A stretch of DNA of 49,357 bases from Deltaproteobacteria bacterium (GTDB lineage: Bacteria > Myxococcota_A > Polyangia > HGW-17 > JAJRWW01). Position numbers and translations under genes: made by a program. The stretch spans positions 1 through 49,357 of the forward strand of contig JAOZUO010000022.1 in assembly GCA_029938605.1 (NCBI GenBank), read 5' to 3'. Under the pieces are notes generated by a model, which ran no database searches, was not told the DNA's origin, and saw nothing but the letters and a program-made list of their open reading frames with translations. This document shows positions 23,553 to 30,933 of this stretch, one piece after another. The stretch's first letter is position 1; every line of letters starts with the position of its first letter.

Positions 23553-25247
23553 TCACTGGCCTCCCTTCTTGACGGCGGGCCCGGTCTTGGAGAGCAGCCG
23601 GACGAAGTAGATCAGGTCCCAACGTTGGTTCCGGGTGAGCATGTCCCAGGGCGGCATGCCGGTTCCGACGATGCCGTACTTGATGGACTCGTAGAGCCGT
23701 GCGTCGGTGAGCCGCGCAAAGAACCCATGGTTCCGCAGGTTCCGTGGGCGCGGCACCATGGCCGGAGCATTGGGCCCGCGGCCGTCTCCCAAACGTCCGT
23801 GACAGCCGTAGCAGCGTTTGAGGAACACGCCCTTTCCGCGGCTTGACGCGGCGCTGCTGTAGCCGTAGGGGGCCGGTTCGATGACCCGCTTGGACTTGCG
23901 AATGGGACGCGCTTTCCGGATGAACTCGCTCCTGACATGGGCGAACAGCGCCTTGGCCTGATCCATGGAGAGGATCGACTTGAAGGGCGGCATGGCAGTG
24001 CCGGCGATTCCCTCGCGGATGGCGGTGTGGGCCCGTTGCTCGGGCAGCCAGTTGAAGAACCGATCGTTGGTGAAGATCCGAGGACGCGGCACGAGGTTGT
24101 GCGCGATGAGTCCCTTGCCGTCCCCCTTGGCCCCGTGGCAGCGGACGCACAGCAGCTTGTACTGTTCGGCGGGTTGCGAGGGAACCGACACCTGCTGGAG
24201 GGACTGACCGTACAGGGCGATGGCCTCCCGTTCGGACCGCGACATATAGAAGGTCGGCATGGAGCTGCCCGGAGTGTGGCCGCGTGGGTCTCGCAGGTGC
24301 TCGGCCACGTAGTCTGCGCGACGCAGCCTCCCCAGCCAGGTCAGCTCCGGCGCCAGCTTGCCGTCGGTGCCCGCAACCTTGTGGCAGGAGAGGCATCCCC
24401 GTCGATCAAAGGCGTTCTGGCCCGCGGTCTGGTTGACGGGGATCTCGGGCGCGGCGGTGGCGAGCCACTTCTTGTTGTGTCGCCGGTAGGAGATCGGGTC
24501 CTCGATGATGGCGCGTCCCCGCCGGCTCTTCAAGTACACCACGAGGTCGATGCGGTCGACCTCGGGCATGGTGAAGGTGGGCATGATGGACAGGGCCACG
24601 TCGGCCTTGGGGTCGATGATCTTGGCGTGAATGGTCTTGAGCTTCAGGCGATTGCCCACGTCAGTGAGCTCGGCCCCGAGCTTGCCCCGAGAGACGTTCT
24701 GAATCGTGTGGCAGCCCACGCAGGTGTACTGCACGAACAGCCTCTCTCCGCGCTGGAGGTGAGGGGTCCCCTTGGGGTAGGGCGCCGAATGGCAGCGTAC
24801 ACAGGAGGACTCGATGTACGGCTTGACGAGGAGGGGCTCGGGCCAGAAATGACTCGTGCCGTGGGCGTCGGCGGTGGTGAGACCCCGTCCGTTGCCTTCG
24901 TGGCAGATGGTGCAGCCGAACTCGTTGAAAGGATGCGGGTGCATCGCCGAGTGGGTCCGCAGGGGCTGGGAGTCTGTTTTGAAGTTCGGATCGTCGATGG
25001 CCGTGTGACAGGTTCGACAACGGTCCACCCGGAGCTTGCCGAAGTCCTTGACGATGTCCTGTTTGATCTCGAGCTTGGCCGACCGCACCGCCTTTTTCAC
25101 AGCGGGGTTGTCAGTGCGTTGGGCCGCCAGCTTGTAGTAGCGTTGCTGGTACCCATGCCACTGCTCGGAGGTGGTGCGCAGGCCGATGGCCGCCACAACC
25201 CCCACGAGCACGAGGGCGATTACGATGATTGCGATTCTAATCTGCAT
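23553..25247 (-). CDS. Seven-heme membrane-anchored cytochrome c
   Basis: 564 aa. One N-terminal anchor helix (IRIAIIVIALVLVGVVAAIGL), then seven CxxCH sites: CRTCH, CTICH, CVRCH, CVGCH, CLSCH, CVRCH, CYGCH. The N-terminal part resembles multiheme or b6f-linked cytochromes (FGCTICHEGNG), the C-terminal part three class-I-like domains ending in a Met region (GTGMPPWDML). Encoded between the split cytochrome b and ccoN, so it probably carries electrons from the bc complex to the oxidase and may replace CcoP. ATG 25247 follows GGAGGAAGAGAG; repeat copy 2 lies just upstream. Confidence 0.92.
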   Translation of the reverse strand: MQIRIAIIVIALVLVGVVAAIGLRTTSEQWHGYQQRYYKLAAQRTDNPAVKKAVRSAKLEIKQDIVKDFGKLRVDRCRTCHTAIDDPNFKTDSQPLRTHSAMHPHPFNEFGCTICHEGNGRGLTTADAHGTSHFWPEPLLVKPYIESSCVRCHSAPYPKGTPHLQRGERLFVQYTCVGCHTIQNVSRGKLGAELTDVGNRLKLKTIHAKIIDPKADVALSIMPTFTMPEVDRIDLVVYLKSRRGRAIIEDPISYRRHNKKWLATAAPEIPVNQTAGQNAFDRRGCLSCHKVAGTDGKLAPELTWLGRLRRADYVAEHLRDPRGHTPGSSMPTFYMSRSEREAIALYGQSLQQVSVPSQPAEQYKLLCVRCHGAKGDGKGLIAHNLVPRPRIFTNDRFFNWLPEQRAHTAIREGIAGTAMPPFKSILSMDQAKALFAHVRSEFIRKARPIRKSKRVIEPAPYGYSSAASSRGKGVFLKRCYGCHGRLGDGRGPNAPAMVPRPRNLRNHGFFARLTDARLYESIKYGIVGTGMPPWDMLTRNQRWDLIYFVRLLSKTGPAVKKGGQ

Positions 25248-25267
25248 GGTTCTCTCTTCCTCCAGCG

Positions 25268-25430
25268 AAGGAGGCTGGTGCAAATAACCTTGTCATCTGG
25301 AACCCGATCCATCGCGTCTGCCAGCGTTGCTCGTCGGTTGCATACGCAGAGTATGCGCTCTCCTCGCGCCTTGGCTGCCGCGCGCCTCGTGTCCCAACTT
25401 GACAAGTTTATTCACGCCAGCCTCCTAAGG
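25268..25430. mobile_element. MITE-like inverted-repeat element, copy 2 (cytochrome b-heptaheme gap)
   Basis: About 163 bp, inverted ends AGGAGGCTGG / CCAGCCTCCT and the same internal hairpin (25340-25356) as copy 1. In copy 2 both arms read GGAGG where both arms of copy 1 read GGCGG. The element begins two bases from the TAG stop of the cytochrome b subunit IV gene. Confidence 0.8.
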
Positions 25431-25431
25431 C

Positions 25432-25956
25432 CTACCAGGGGAGGATGAAGTCCCAGTTCTTTCCGCGGAAGAGAGTCCCGATGAGCGTGAGCACACCGAG
25501 GGTTCCCATGATGGTTAAAAAGGTCCAGTTGGCCGCGCTTCGACAGGAGTGGAACCACACCCCTTCGCCGCCGGGCTTGCTCTCCAGATAGGGCGCCGCG
25601 ATTGCGAGCAGTACCAGGAGGGTGGGGATGCCCACGCCGCCCCAGAAAGCGGAGTAGCTCACCATCTCTTGCAGCCCCAGGAAGTACCAGGGCGCCTTGG
25701 CCGGGTTGGGCGGGTGCAAGGCGTTGGCGGGCTCCTCCAGCGGTGCGTTGAAGACCAACGAGATGATCGAGAGCACCACGAACAGCGCCAAAAAGACCAG
25801 CAGGTACCGCAGCAGCCCTTCGGGCCAGGACAGCACCTGCTTCTCCGTCTCGATGGTGACCGCCTCGGTTCGGGTGGGCACCACGCACATGAGTCCGTAG
25901 GTCTTGTCGGGATTGACGGGGAGGCGCTCAAAGTCGGGAGTTTCAATCTTGGACAT
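25432..25956 (-). CDS. Cytochrome b C-terminal part (PetD/subunit IV-like)
   Basis: 174 aa, three transmembrane helices. Holds the quinol-site signature as PANPxxxP-like ALHPPNPAKAPWYFLGLQEM, typical of b6f subunit IV and the C-terminal half of cytochrome b. An extra soluble N-terminus of ~50 residues precedes the first helix. Split from the heme-bearing part encoded immediately upstream (2-bp gap), so the organism uses a b6f-type split cytochrome b. Confidence 0.92.
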   Translation of the reverse strand: MSKIETPDFERLPVNPDKTYGLMCVVPTRTEAVTIETEKQVLSWPEGLLRYLLVFLALFVVLSIISLVFNAPLEEPANALHPPNPAKAPWYFLGLQEMVSYSAFWGGVGIPTLLVLLAIAAPYLESKPGGEGVWFHSCRSAANWTFLTIMGTLGVLTLIGTLFRGKNWDFILPW

Positions 25957-25958
25957 GG

Positions 25959-26864
25959 CTACTTCTTCTCCTTGGAACCGTCTCCGCCGTCCTCGTCCCC
26001 GTCCTTGGGCTCGTCCCCGTCCTTGGGCTCGTCCTTGTTCCTGGGCTCGTCCCCGTCCTTGGGCTCAGGTACGGGTACGGGCACGGGTATGCTAGCGGCA
26101 GCAGACGCCGCGAGCGCTTCCCTGGGCCGGGCCAGCCCACCGTCCTTGCGGATCCGCCAGAAGTGCCAACCGATGAGCAGGACCAGCACGGCGGGCAGGA
26201 CCGCCACGTGCAGCACGTAAAAGCGCAGCAGCGCCTCACTCCCCACCTGGGTGTCCCCGAGCATGATGAACCGGACCTCGTCGCCCACGAAGGGGGCGTA
26301 GCCGGCGATGGCGGTGCCCACCACGATGGCCCAGTAGGCCAACTGGTCCCAGGGCAGCAGGTAGCCGGTGAAGGACATGAAGAGGGTGAGCAGCAAAAGC
26401 ACCACGCCCAGGACCCAGTTAAACTCCCGGGGGGCCTTGTGGGAGCCGGTCAGAAACACCCGCATCATGTGCAGCAGGGCCAGCAGCACCATGGCGTGGG
26501 CCGACCAGCGGTGAAGGTTCCGCAAAAACGAGCCGAAGAACACAGCGCTGCGCAGGTCCAGCATGCGGTCGTAGGCCTGCTCGGGCGTGGGTACGTAGTA
26601 GAACATCAACAGGATGCCCGTCACCACGAGGATGATGAACGTGAAGAACGTCATCAGGCCCAGCCCGAGGGTGGTCTTGAAGCGCAGGGTCCTCTCACCC
26701 ACCTTGGCCGAGTGGATGTGCAAAAAGAAGTTGTTGGCTACGGCCTGGGAACGATCTAGAGCCGTCGCCGGCAGGGGCGTGGACCGGAAGATGGAGTACC
26801 AGATCCGGTGGAGGATGGACTTCCCACGGGTCTCATCCACGTGGGGGAGGTTTTGCATGGTCAC
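25959..26864 (-). CDS. Cytochrome b N-terminal, heme-bearing part (PetB-like)
   Basis: 301 aa, four transmembrane helices with paired heme-ligand His ([24 protein letters not shown] and the later [22 protein letters not shown]), plus [12 protein letters not shown]. An unusual cytosolic tail of ~45 residues is Pro/Lys/Asp/Glu-rich (PKDGDE repeats) and encoded by an 18-bp tandem repeat. The start is GTG 26864 (GGAGA at good spacing, GTGA overlap with the Rieske stop) or ATG 26858. The frame is open far upstream over the Rieske gene but is a shadow there. Confidence 0.92.
   Translation of the reverse strand: MTMQNLPHVDETRGKSILHRIWYSIFRSTPLPATALDRSQAVANNFFLHIHSAKVGERTLRFKTTLGLGLMTFFTFIILVVTGILLMFYYVPTPEQAYDRMLDLRSAVFFGSFLRNLHRWSAHAMVLLALLHMMRVFLTGSHKAPREFNWVLGVVLLLLTLFMSFTGYLLPWDQLAYWAIVVGTAIAGYAPFVGDEVRFIMLGDTQVGSEALLRFYVLHVAVLPAVLVLLIGWHFWRIRKDGGLARPREALAASAAASIPVPVPVPEPKDGDEPRNKDEPKDGDEPKDGDEDGGDGSKEKK
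25986..26068 (-). repeat. 18-bp tandem repeat in the cytochrome b tail
   Basis: Units of GTCCTTGGGCTCGTCCCC repeated four to five times with small changes, encoding EPKDGD repeats at the C-terminus of the PetB-like protein. Confidence 0.75.
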
Positions 26865-27370
26865 GCTTGAATCTCCAGGTAGGTGCCGGGGTCCACTTTC
26901 TTGTCCTTGTCCACCACCAGGTCGCCGTTGGGCGCCAGGCTGAGCTGGAACCACAGGAGCGGGGACGGAGCGGGCCCCGAGACGTTCGAGCCCCGGCGGT
27001 CGTAGGTGGAGCCGTGGCAGGGACACAAAAAACCGATGTCCGTGGCGTTCACCGTGCAGCCCAGGTGCGTACACTTGGTGCTGATGGCCGCGAATCGGTT
27101 GCCCTCCCGTCGCACGAGCACCGCCTGCTTCTGGTAGGCGATTTCGCTGCCCGAGGTGAAGGAGGCGGGCTTGCCCACCCGGAACTTCGGCGGGGGGCCG
27201 TAGGTGACCCGGGGCTTGAAAAACACTGCGGCCATGAGCCCGAGAGCGCCACCGGATACGGCCAGGGCCCCCGCGGTCGCTAGCCCAATGAATCGGCGGC
27301 GGCTGCCCCCCTCTTGCGGCGGACGTTCCTTGCTGAGCTTGCCTTGGTTGCCATGGTTGCCTTCACTCAT
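26861..27370 (-). CDS. Rieske iron-sulfur protein
   Basis: 169 aa. N-terminal Tat-type signal/anchor ([18 protein letters not shown]), then the Rieske domain with cluster ligands in CTHLGC and CPCHGS, which bind the [2Fe-2S] center through two Cys and two His. High-potential electron acceptor of the bc complex, facing the periplasm. ATG 27370 follows GAGG. Its stop overlaps the GTG start of the cytochrome b gene. Confidence 0.95.
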   Translation of the reverse strand: MSEGNHGNQGKLSKERPPQEGGSRRRFIGLATAGALAVSGGALGLMAAVFFKPRVTYGPPPKFRVGKPASFTSGSEIAYQKQAVLVRREGNRFAAISTKCTHLGCTVNATDIGFLCPCHGSTYDRRGSNVSGPAPSPLLWFQLSLAPNGDLVVDKDKKVDPGTYLEIQA

Positions 27371-27515
27371 CGTCGCGGTTTCCTCGCAGCATTTGGTACT
27401 TGGCTTCTTCAGGGTCATCGAGCTGTCCGGTGCGTACGGCCAGGACGTAGGCGAGCCCACCGGCGATGCCCATGCACAGGCCGCCCATCAGCAGCCAAAA
27501 GGTCAGGGTCATCAT
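27363..27515 (-). CDS. CcoS-like small membrane protein
   Basis: 50 aa: one helix (LTFWLLMGGLCMGIAGGLAYV) then LAVRTGQLDDPEEAKYQML, close to the CcoS pattern (WAVRTGQxDDxE). CcoS is needed for cofactor insertion in cbb3 oxidase. ATG 27515 overlaps the stop of the upstream oxidoreductase as ATGA, with GGAGAAG upstream; its own stop overlaps the Rieske start by eight bases. Confidence 0.8.
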   Translation of the reverse strand: MMTLTFWLLMGGLCMGIAGGLAYVLAVRTGQLDDPEEAKYQMLRGNRDDE

Positions 27516-29305
27516 CGGGTCTTCTCCGCGTCGTTCCCGACCAGGGCCTCCCGGTCCGCCCAGGGCTCGAAGCCGCACAGGCGCTCCATGGTGATGGCGT
27601 CGGTGGGGCAACGGATGGCGCACATGGCGCAGCGGATGCAGCGATCTTCGTCCTTGATGATCGCGCTCATGCCGCGGGTCTCCTCGGTCTCCATGCCGAT
27701 CTCGGCCAGGCTCACCAGCCGGAGGCAGTAGGTGGGGCAGACGTCGGCGCAGCCTCCGCACAGGATGCACTGGTTGCCGTCGAAGACCGTCTCCACCTCA
27801 CAGCGCAGGCACCGGGCGCCCTCGTCTCGGGCCTGGGCGTCGCCGAAGATGTGTTCCACCTGGATGTCCGCCGCGTCGAAGCGTCGGGCAGGTTCCTCGT
27901 CGGGGGGATAGGTGCGCTCCAGATCCATCCAGTTACGTTGAAGGTTGTCGCGGATCCCCTCGGTTATCCATCCGCGATCCAGGAAGGGGGCGTAGTCGCG
28001 GTCCGCCTGGTCCTTCCCGGCGATGTGCTCGTGGATGGCCTGGGCCGCTCTGCGCCCCTGGGCCACGCAGTCGATGAACAACCCGGGGCCCATGGCGATG
28101 TCCCCCGCGGCGAAGAGCCAGGGGATTGACGTGCGCCCGGTCTCCCGATCCGCCACCACGGTGCCGCTTCGCCCGAGCTCGATCTCGGACACCCCTGTCA
28201 CGAAAGACTCATCCCCCGCCTGGCCGATGGCCAGGACGATGGTGTCGCAGTCGAGCATCTCCTCGCTGCCGTTCTCCATCTGGGGCGAGAAGCGACCCTG
28301 CTCATCGAACACGCGGCTCACTTTGCGGGTCTCGAGGCCGGTGACCTTCTTTCCGTCACCCACGAACCGCACGGGACCGCGGCGGTTCATTCGGAGGAGC
28401 CCCTCCTCGTCGCCCTCGATGACCTCGATGAGGTCCGCGGGCATCTCGTCCAAGGCCTCGAGGCACACCAGGTGGACCGACGTCGTGCCCTCGAGCCGTA
28501 CTGCACAGCGGGCGCAGTCGTAGGCCACGTTTCCACCGCCGATGACCACCGTGCGTCCGAGGGGGGGGATCTTCCGGCGGGCGTTGTAGTCGTCCAAGAG
28601 CGTGAGCCCGGGCAGGATCCCCTCCTGGTCGTGACCGGGCAGGTCCAGCATGCGCGACTTCTGCAGGCCTATGGCCACCAGCACCGCCTCGTAGTCTTGC
28701 TCCCGCAGCTCAGCGATGGTCACGTCCTCGCCGATCTTCACCCCACACTTGAGCTCCACCCCCAGCTCCAGAATCGCGTCCACCTCGCGCTTCCACACAT
28801 TTCGGGGTAGCCGGAAGATCGGCACGCCGAAGCGCAGCATGCCCCCTGGCTCTTCGGTGGCCTCGAAGACCGTCACCTGATATCCCAGGCGCGCCAGGTC
28901 ATGCGCGCAGGACATGCCCGCCACCCCCGCCCCCACGATGGCGACCTTCTCCGGCCGGGGATCCGCGTCCACCGAGCCCGGTCCCACCGCCATCTTCAGC
29001 GTTTCGAGCAGGTCCTCGTTGCACTCCACCCCGTGCCGCTCGGTGGTGGTGCGTTTGATGGCCCGGATGTTCACCGGCTCGTCAACGATCCCGCGCCGGC
29101 ACGCCGTCTCACAGGGCGCCCCACAAACCCGCCCACAAATGGACGCAAACGGATTGGGACCCCGGGCGATGCGATAGGCGGTCCTATAGTCGCCCTTGGC
29201 GACGGCCTGCACATAACCGCGCGCGTCGGTATTCACCGGACAGCCCTCACGGCAGCAGATGAGCTTCTCGAAATATCGACGATCGGGGCGGACGACCTTG
29301 CGCAT
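27512..29305 (-). CDS. FAD/Fe-S oxidoreductase (GltD-like) with C-terminal ferredoxin domain
   Basis: 597 aa, soluble. N-terminal Cys-rich Fe-S helix domain as in glutamate synthase small subunit (CCREGCPVNTD, ICGRVCGAPCETACRRG), an FAD site (VAIVGAGVAGMSCAHDLARLG), an NAD(P) site (VVIGGGNVAYDCAR), an FAD end-motif (LFAAGDIAMG), and two 4Fe-4S motifs at the C-terminus (CILCGGCADVCPTYC; CIRCAMCAIRCPTD). It heads the Rieske/cytochrome b/cbb3 operon, so it may pass electrons between NAD(P)H or ferredoxin and the chain. The physiological partner is unknown. A sigma54-like promoter lies ~40 bp upstream. Confidence 0.92.
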   Translation of the reverse strand: MRKVVRPDRRYFEKLICCREGCPVNTDARGYVQAVAKGDYRTAYRIARGPNPFASICGRVCGAPCETACRRGIVDEPVNIRAIKRTTTERHGVECNEDLLETLKMAVGPGSVDADPRPEKVAIVGAGVAGMSCAHDLARLGYQVTVFEATEEPGGMLRFGVPIFRLPRNVWKREVDAILELGVELKCGVKIGEDVTIAELREQDYEAVLVAIGLQKSRMLDLPGHDQEGILPGLTLLDDYNARRKIPPLGRTVVIGGGNVAYDCARCAVRLEGTTSVHLVCLEALDEMPADLIEVIEGDEEGLLRMNRRGPVRFVGDGKKVTGLETRKVSRVFDEQGRFSPQMENGSEEMLDCDTIVLAIGQAGDESFVTGVSEIELGRSGTVVADRETGRTSIPWLFAAGDIAMGPGLFIDCVAQGRRAAQAIHEHIAGKDQADRDYAPFLDRGWITEGIRDNLQRNWMDLERTYPPDEEPARRFDAADIQVEHIFGDAQARDEGARCLRCEVETVFDGNQCILCGGCADVCPTYCLRLVSLAEIGMETEETRGMSAIIKDEDRCIRCAMCAIRCPTDAITMERLCGFEPWADREALVGNDAEKTR

Positions 29306-29344
29306 GGCGCGACACCTGCTCTTCTATAGATGCCGGGCGGACAG

Positions 29345-29360
29345 AGCAAGACCGATGCCA
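29345..29360 (-). promoter_or_regulatory. Sigma54 promoter for the respiratory operon
   Basis: On the minus strand TGGCAT-N5-TTGCT, GG and GC 10 nt apart, one base off consensus in the -24 box. Transcription would start near 29334, about 30 nt before the FAD/Fe-S oxidoreductase ATG. Confidence 0.65.
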
Positions 29361-29465
29361 AATCCCAGGTCCCCGTAATCACTAAAGACGATAGATTTCC
29401 TATACTATATCAAAGTGGGGGATGGGGAGAATTGCCCCGCCAGCGATGGGATCATATTGTACAAT

Positions 29466-29493
29466 TGGTACGTGAAGTACCAGTAATCACTGG
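29466..29493. promoter_or_regulatory. Overlapping palindromes, candidate response-regulator sites
   Basis: TGGTAC-GTGAA-GTACCA (29466-29482) runs into CCAGT-AATC-ACTGG (29480-29493). They lie ~110-130 bp upstream of the sigma54 promoter and just after the response regulator gene. The 9-mer GTAATCACT recurs at 29375-29383. They could instead act as the regulator gene's terminator. Confidence 0.45.
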
Positions 29494-29517
29494 GACTTTA
29501 TTTCGCGGTGCCTTGTT

Positions 29518-30933
29518 TCAGGAGCTGCGTTTGCCGCGGGGGGTGATGAGGCCGTACTTTTGGATTTTGCTGTAGAGGGTGCGGCGGTCGATGCCCAGGA
29601 TTTTGGCGGCGGCGCTGCGGTTCCACTGACAGTGGGTGAGGACCCGCTCTATATGCTGGTGCTCGACCTCGGCGAGGGTGAGATCGAGGTCGGCGGGGAT
29701 GGCCTCGGGCTGCGGCGGGGTTGGAGATTGGGAGATGGGAGGCGGCAAGAGCGCTACGTCGATGAGCTGCCCGGCGGCGTTCACCATGGCTCGCTCTATG
29801 ACATTGCGTAGCTCTCGGACGTTGCCGGGCCATCGGTGCTGGGCGAGGGCGGTGAGGGCTTCGTCGGAGAAGCCCGGGCTGCGCATGGCGTTGTTGTGGT
29901 CGGTGCCGAGCTCCACGAGGAGGTGGTCGGCGAGGGCTGGTATGTCCGACGGGCGCGCGGAGAGCTCAGGCATGGCGACGTGAAATACGTTGATCCGGTA
30001 GAACAGATCCTCGCGAAACTGCCCCTGGCGCACCATGGCCTCCAGGCTACGGTTCGTGGCGCTTACGATGCGTAGGTCCACCGGGATGTTTTGGGGGCTG
30101 CCCAGGGGGCGGAGCTCGCTTTGGTCGAGCACTCGAAGGAGCTTGGCCTGCTGGGCGAAGGGGATCTCGCCCACTTCGTCCAGAAAGAGCGTGCCGCCGC
30201 TGGACAGCTCGATGAGCCCCTTCTGGGCTTGCTCGGCCCCGGTGAAGGCGCCCTTTGCGTGGCCGAACATTTCGCTTTCGAATAGCGGCGCCGGGATGGC
30301 CGCGCAGTTCACCGGGACGAAGGGGGCCGACGCCCGGGTGGATTCGAAGTGGATGGCCCGCGCCGCCAGCTCCTTGCCCGTGCCGCTCCGACCTGTGATG
30401 CACACGGGCGTACAGAGGGCGGCGGCCTCGCGGATCTGGCTGCGCGCTCGTCGCATGGGGGCAGATTGGCCGATGAGCCGATCCGCGGTGTACCGCCCAC
30501 CCACGGCCTCCTGGAGGGTGGAGACCTGCTGCTCGAGGGCCAGCTCCCGGCTGATATTTCGTAGGACGGAGGCGACCTCGTCCATCTTGAAGGGCTTGCA
30601 CAGATACGAGTAGGCGCCGGCCTTAATGGCCTCAACGGCGTCGTCCACGTTGCCAAAGGCGGTCATGAGCACCACGCGGATGGCAGGGTGTTTGTCGTGT
30701 ACGATCTGGAGCAGGGTGCGGCCGTCCATGCCGGGCATGCGGATGTCGCTGACGATGACCTGGGGCGCTCGATCGTTGACCGCCTCGAGGGCCCGGGCGC
30801 CGGAGGTGAATCCGCGCACGGCGTAGCCCATGCGGTCCAGATGGCGGGTGACGATCTTGAGCATCCCCGCGTCGTCCTCCACTACCAGAACCTCGACCCG
30901 GTTTGGGGGGCGGTTGCGTGTGGGGTGGGTCAT
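29518..30933 (-). CDS. Sigma54-dependent response regulator (NtrC family)
   Basis: 471 aa: receiver domain with acidic pair EDD and phospho-acceptor Asp in SDIRMPGMDG, then AAA+ with Walker A GRSGTGKE, GAFTGA, Walker B LFLDEVGE, and a C-terminal Fis HTH (NRSAAAKILGIDRRTLYSKI). Start ATG 30933 overlaps the stop of the kinase gene (ATGA), so the pair is translationally coupled; longer open frame upstream is a shadow of the kinase. Probably activates the sigma54 promoter at 29345 that drives the bc/cbb3 operon. Confidence 0.96.
   Translation of the reverse strand: MTHPTRNRPPNRVEVLVVEDDAGMLKIVTRHLDRMGYAVRGFTSGARALEAVNDRAPQVIVSDIRMPGMDGRTLLQIVHDKHPAIRVVLMTAFGNVDDAVEAIKAGAYSYLCKPFKMDEVASVLRNISRELALEQQVSTLQEAVGGRYTADRLIGQSAPMRRARSQIREAAALCTPVCITGRSGTGKELAARAIHFESTRASAPFVPVNCAAIPAPLFESEMFGHAKGAFTGAEQAQKGLIELSSGGTLFLDEVGEIPFAQQAKLLRVLDQSELRPLGSPQNIPVDLRIVSATNRSLEAMVRQGQFREDLFYRINVFHVAMPELSARPSDIPALADHLLVELGTDHNNAMRSPGFSDEALTALAQHRWPGNVRELRNVIERAMVNAAGQLIDVALLPPPISQSPTPPQPEAIPADLDLTLAEVEHQHIERVLTHCQWNRSAAAKILGIDRRTLYSKIQKYGLITPRGKRSS

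Noticed and set aside
29466..29493. Palindromes after the response regulator as a simple terminator
   Set aside because: No U-tract follows on the minus strand and two overlapping operators fit the distance to the sigma54 promoter better; both readings remain possible.
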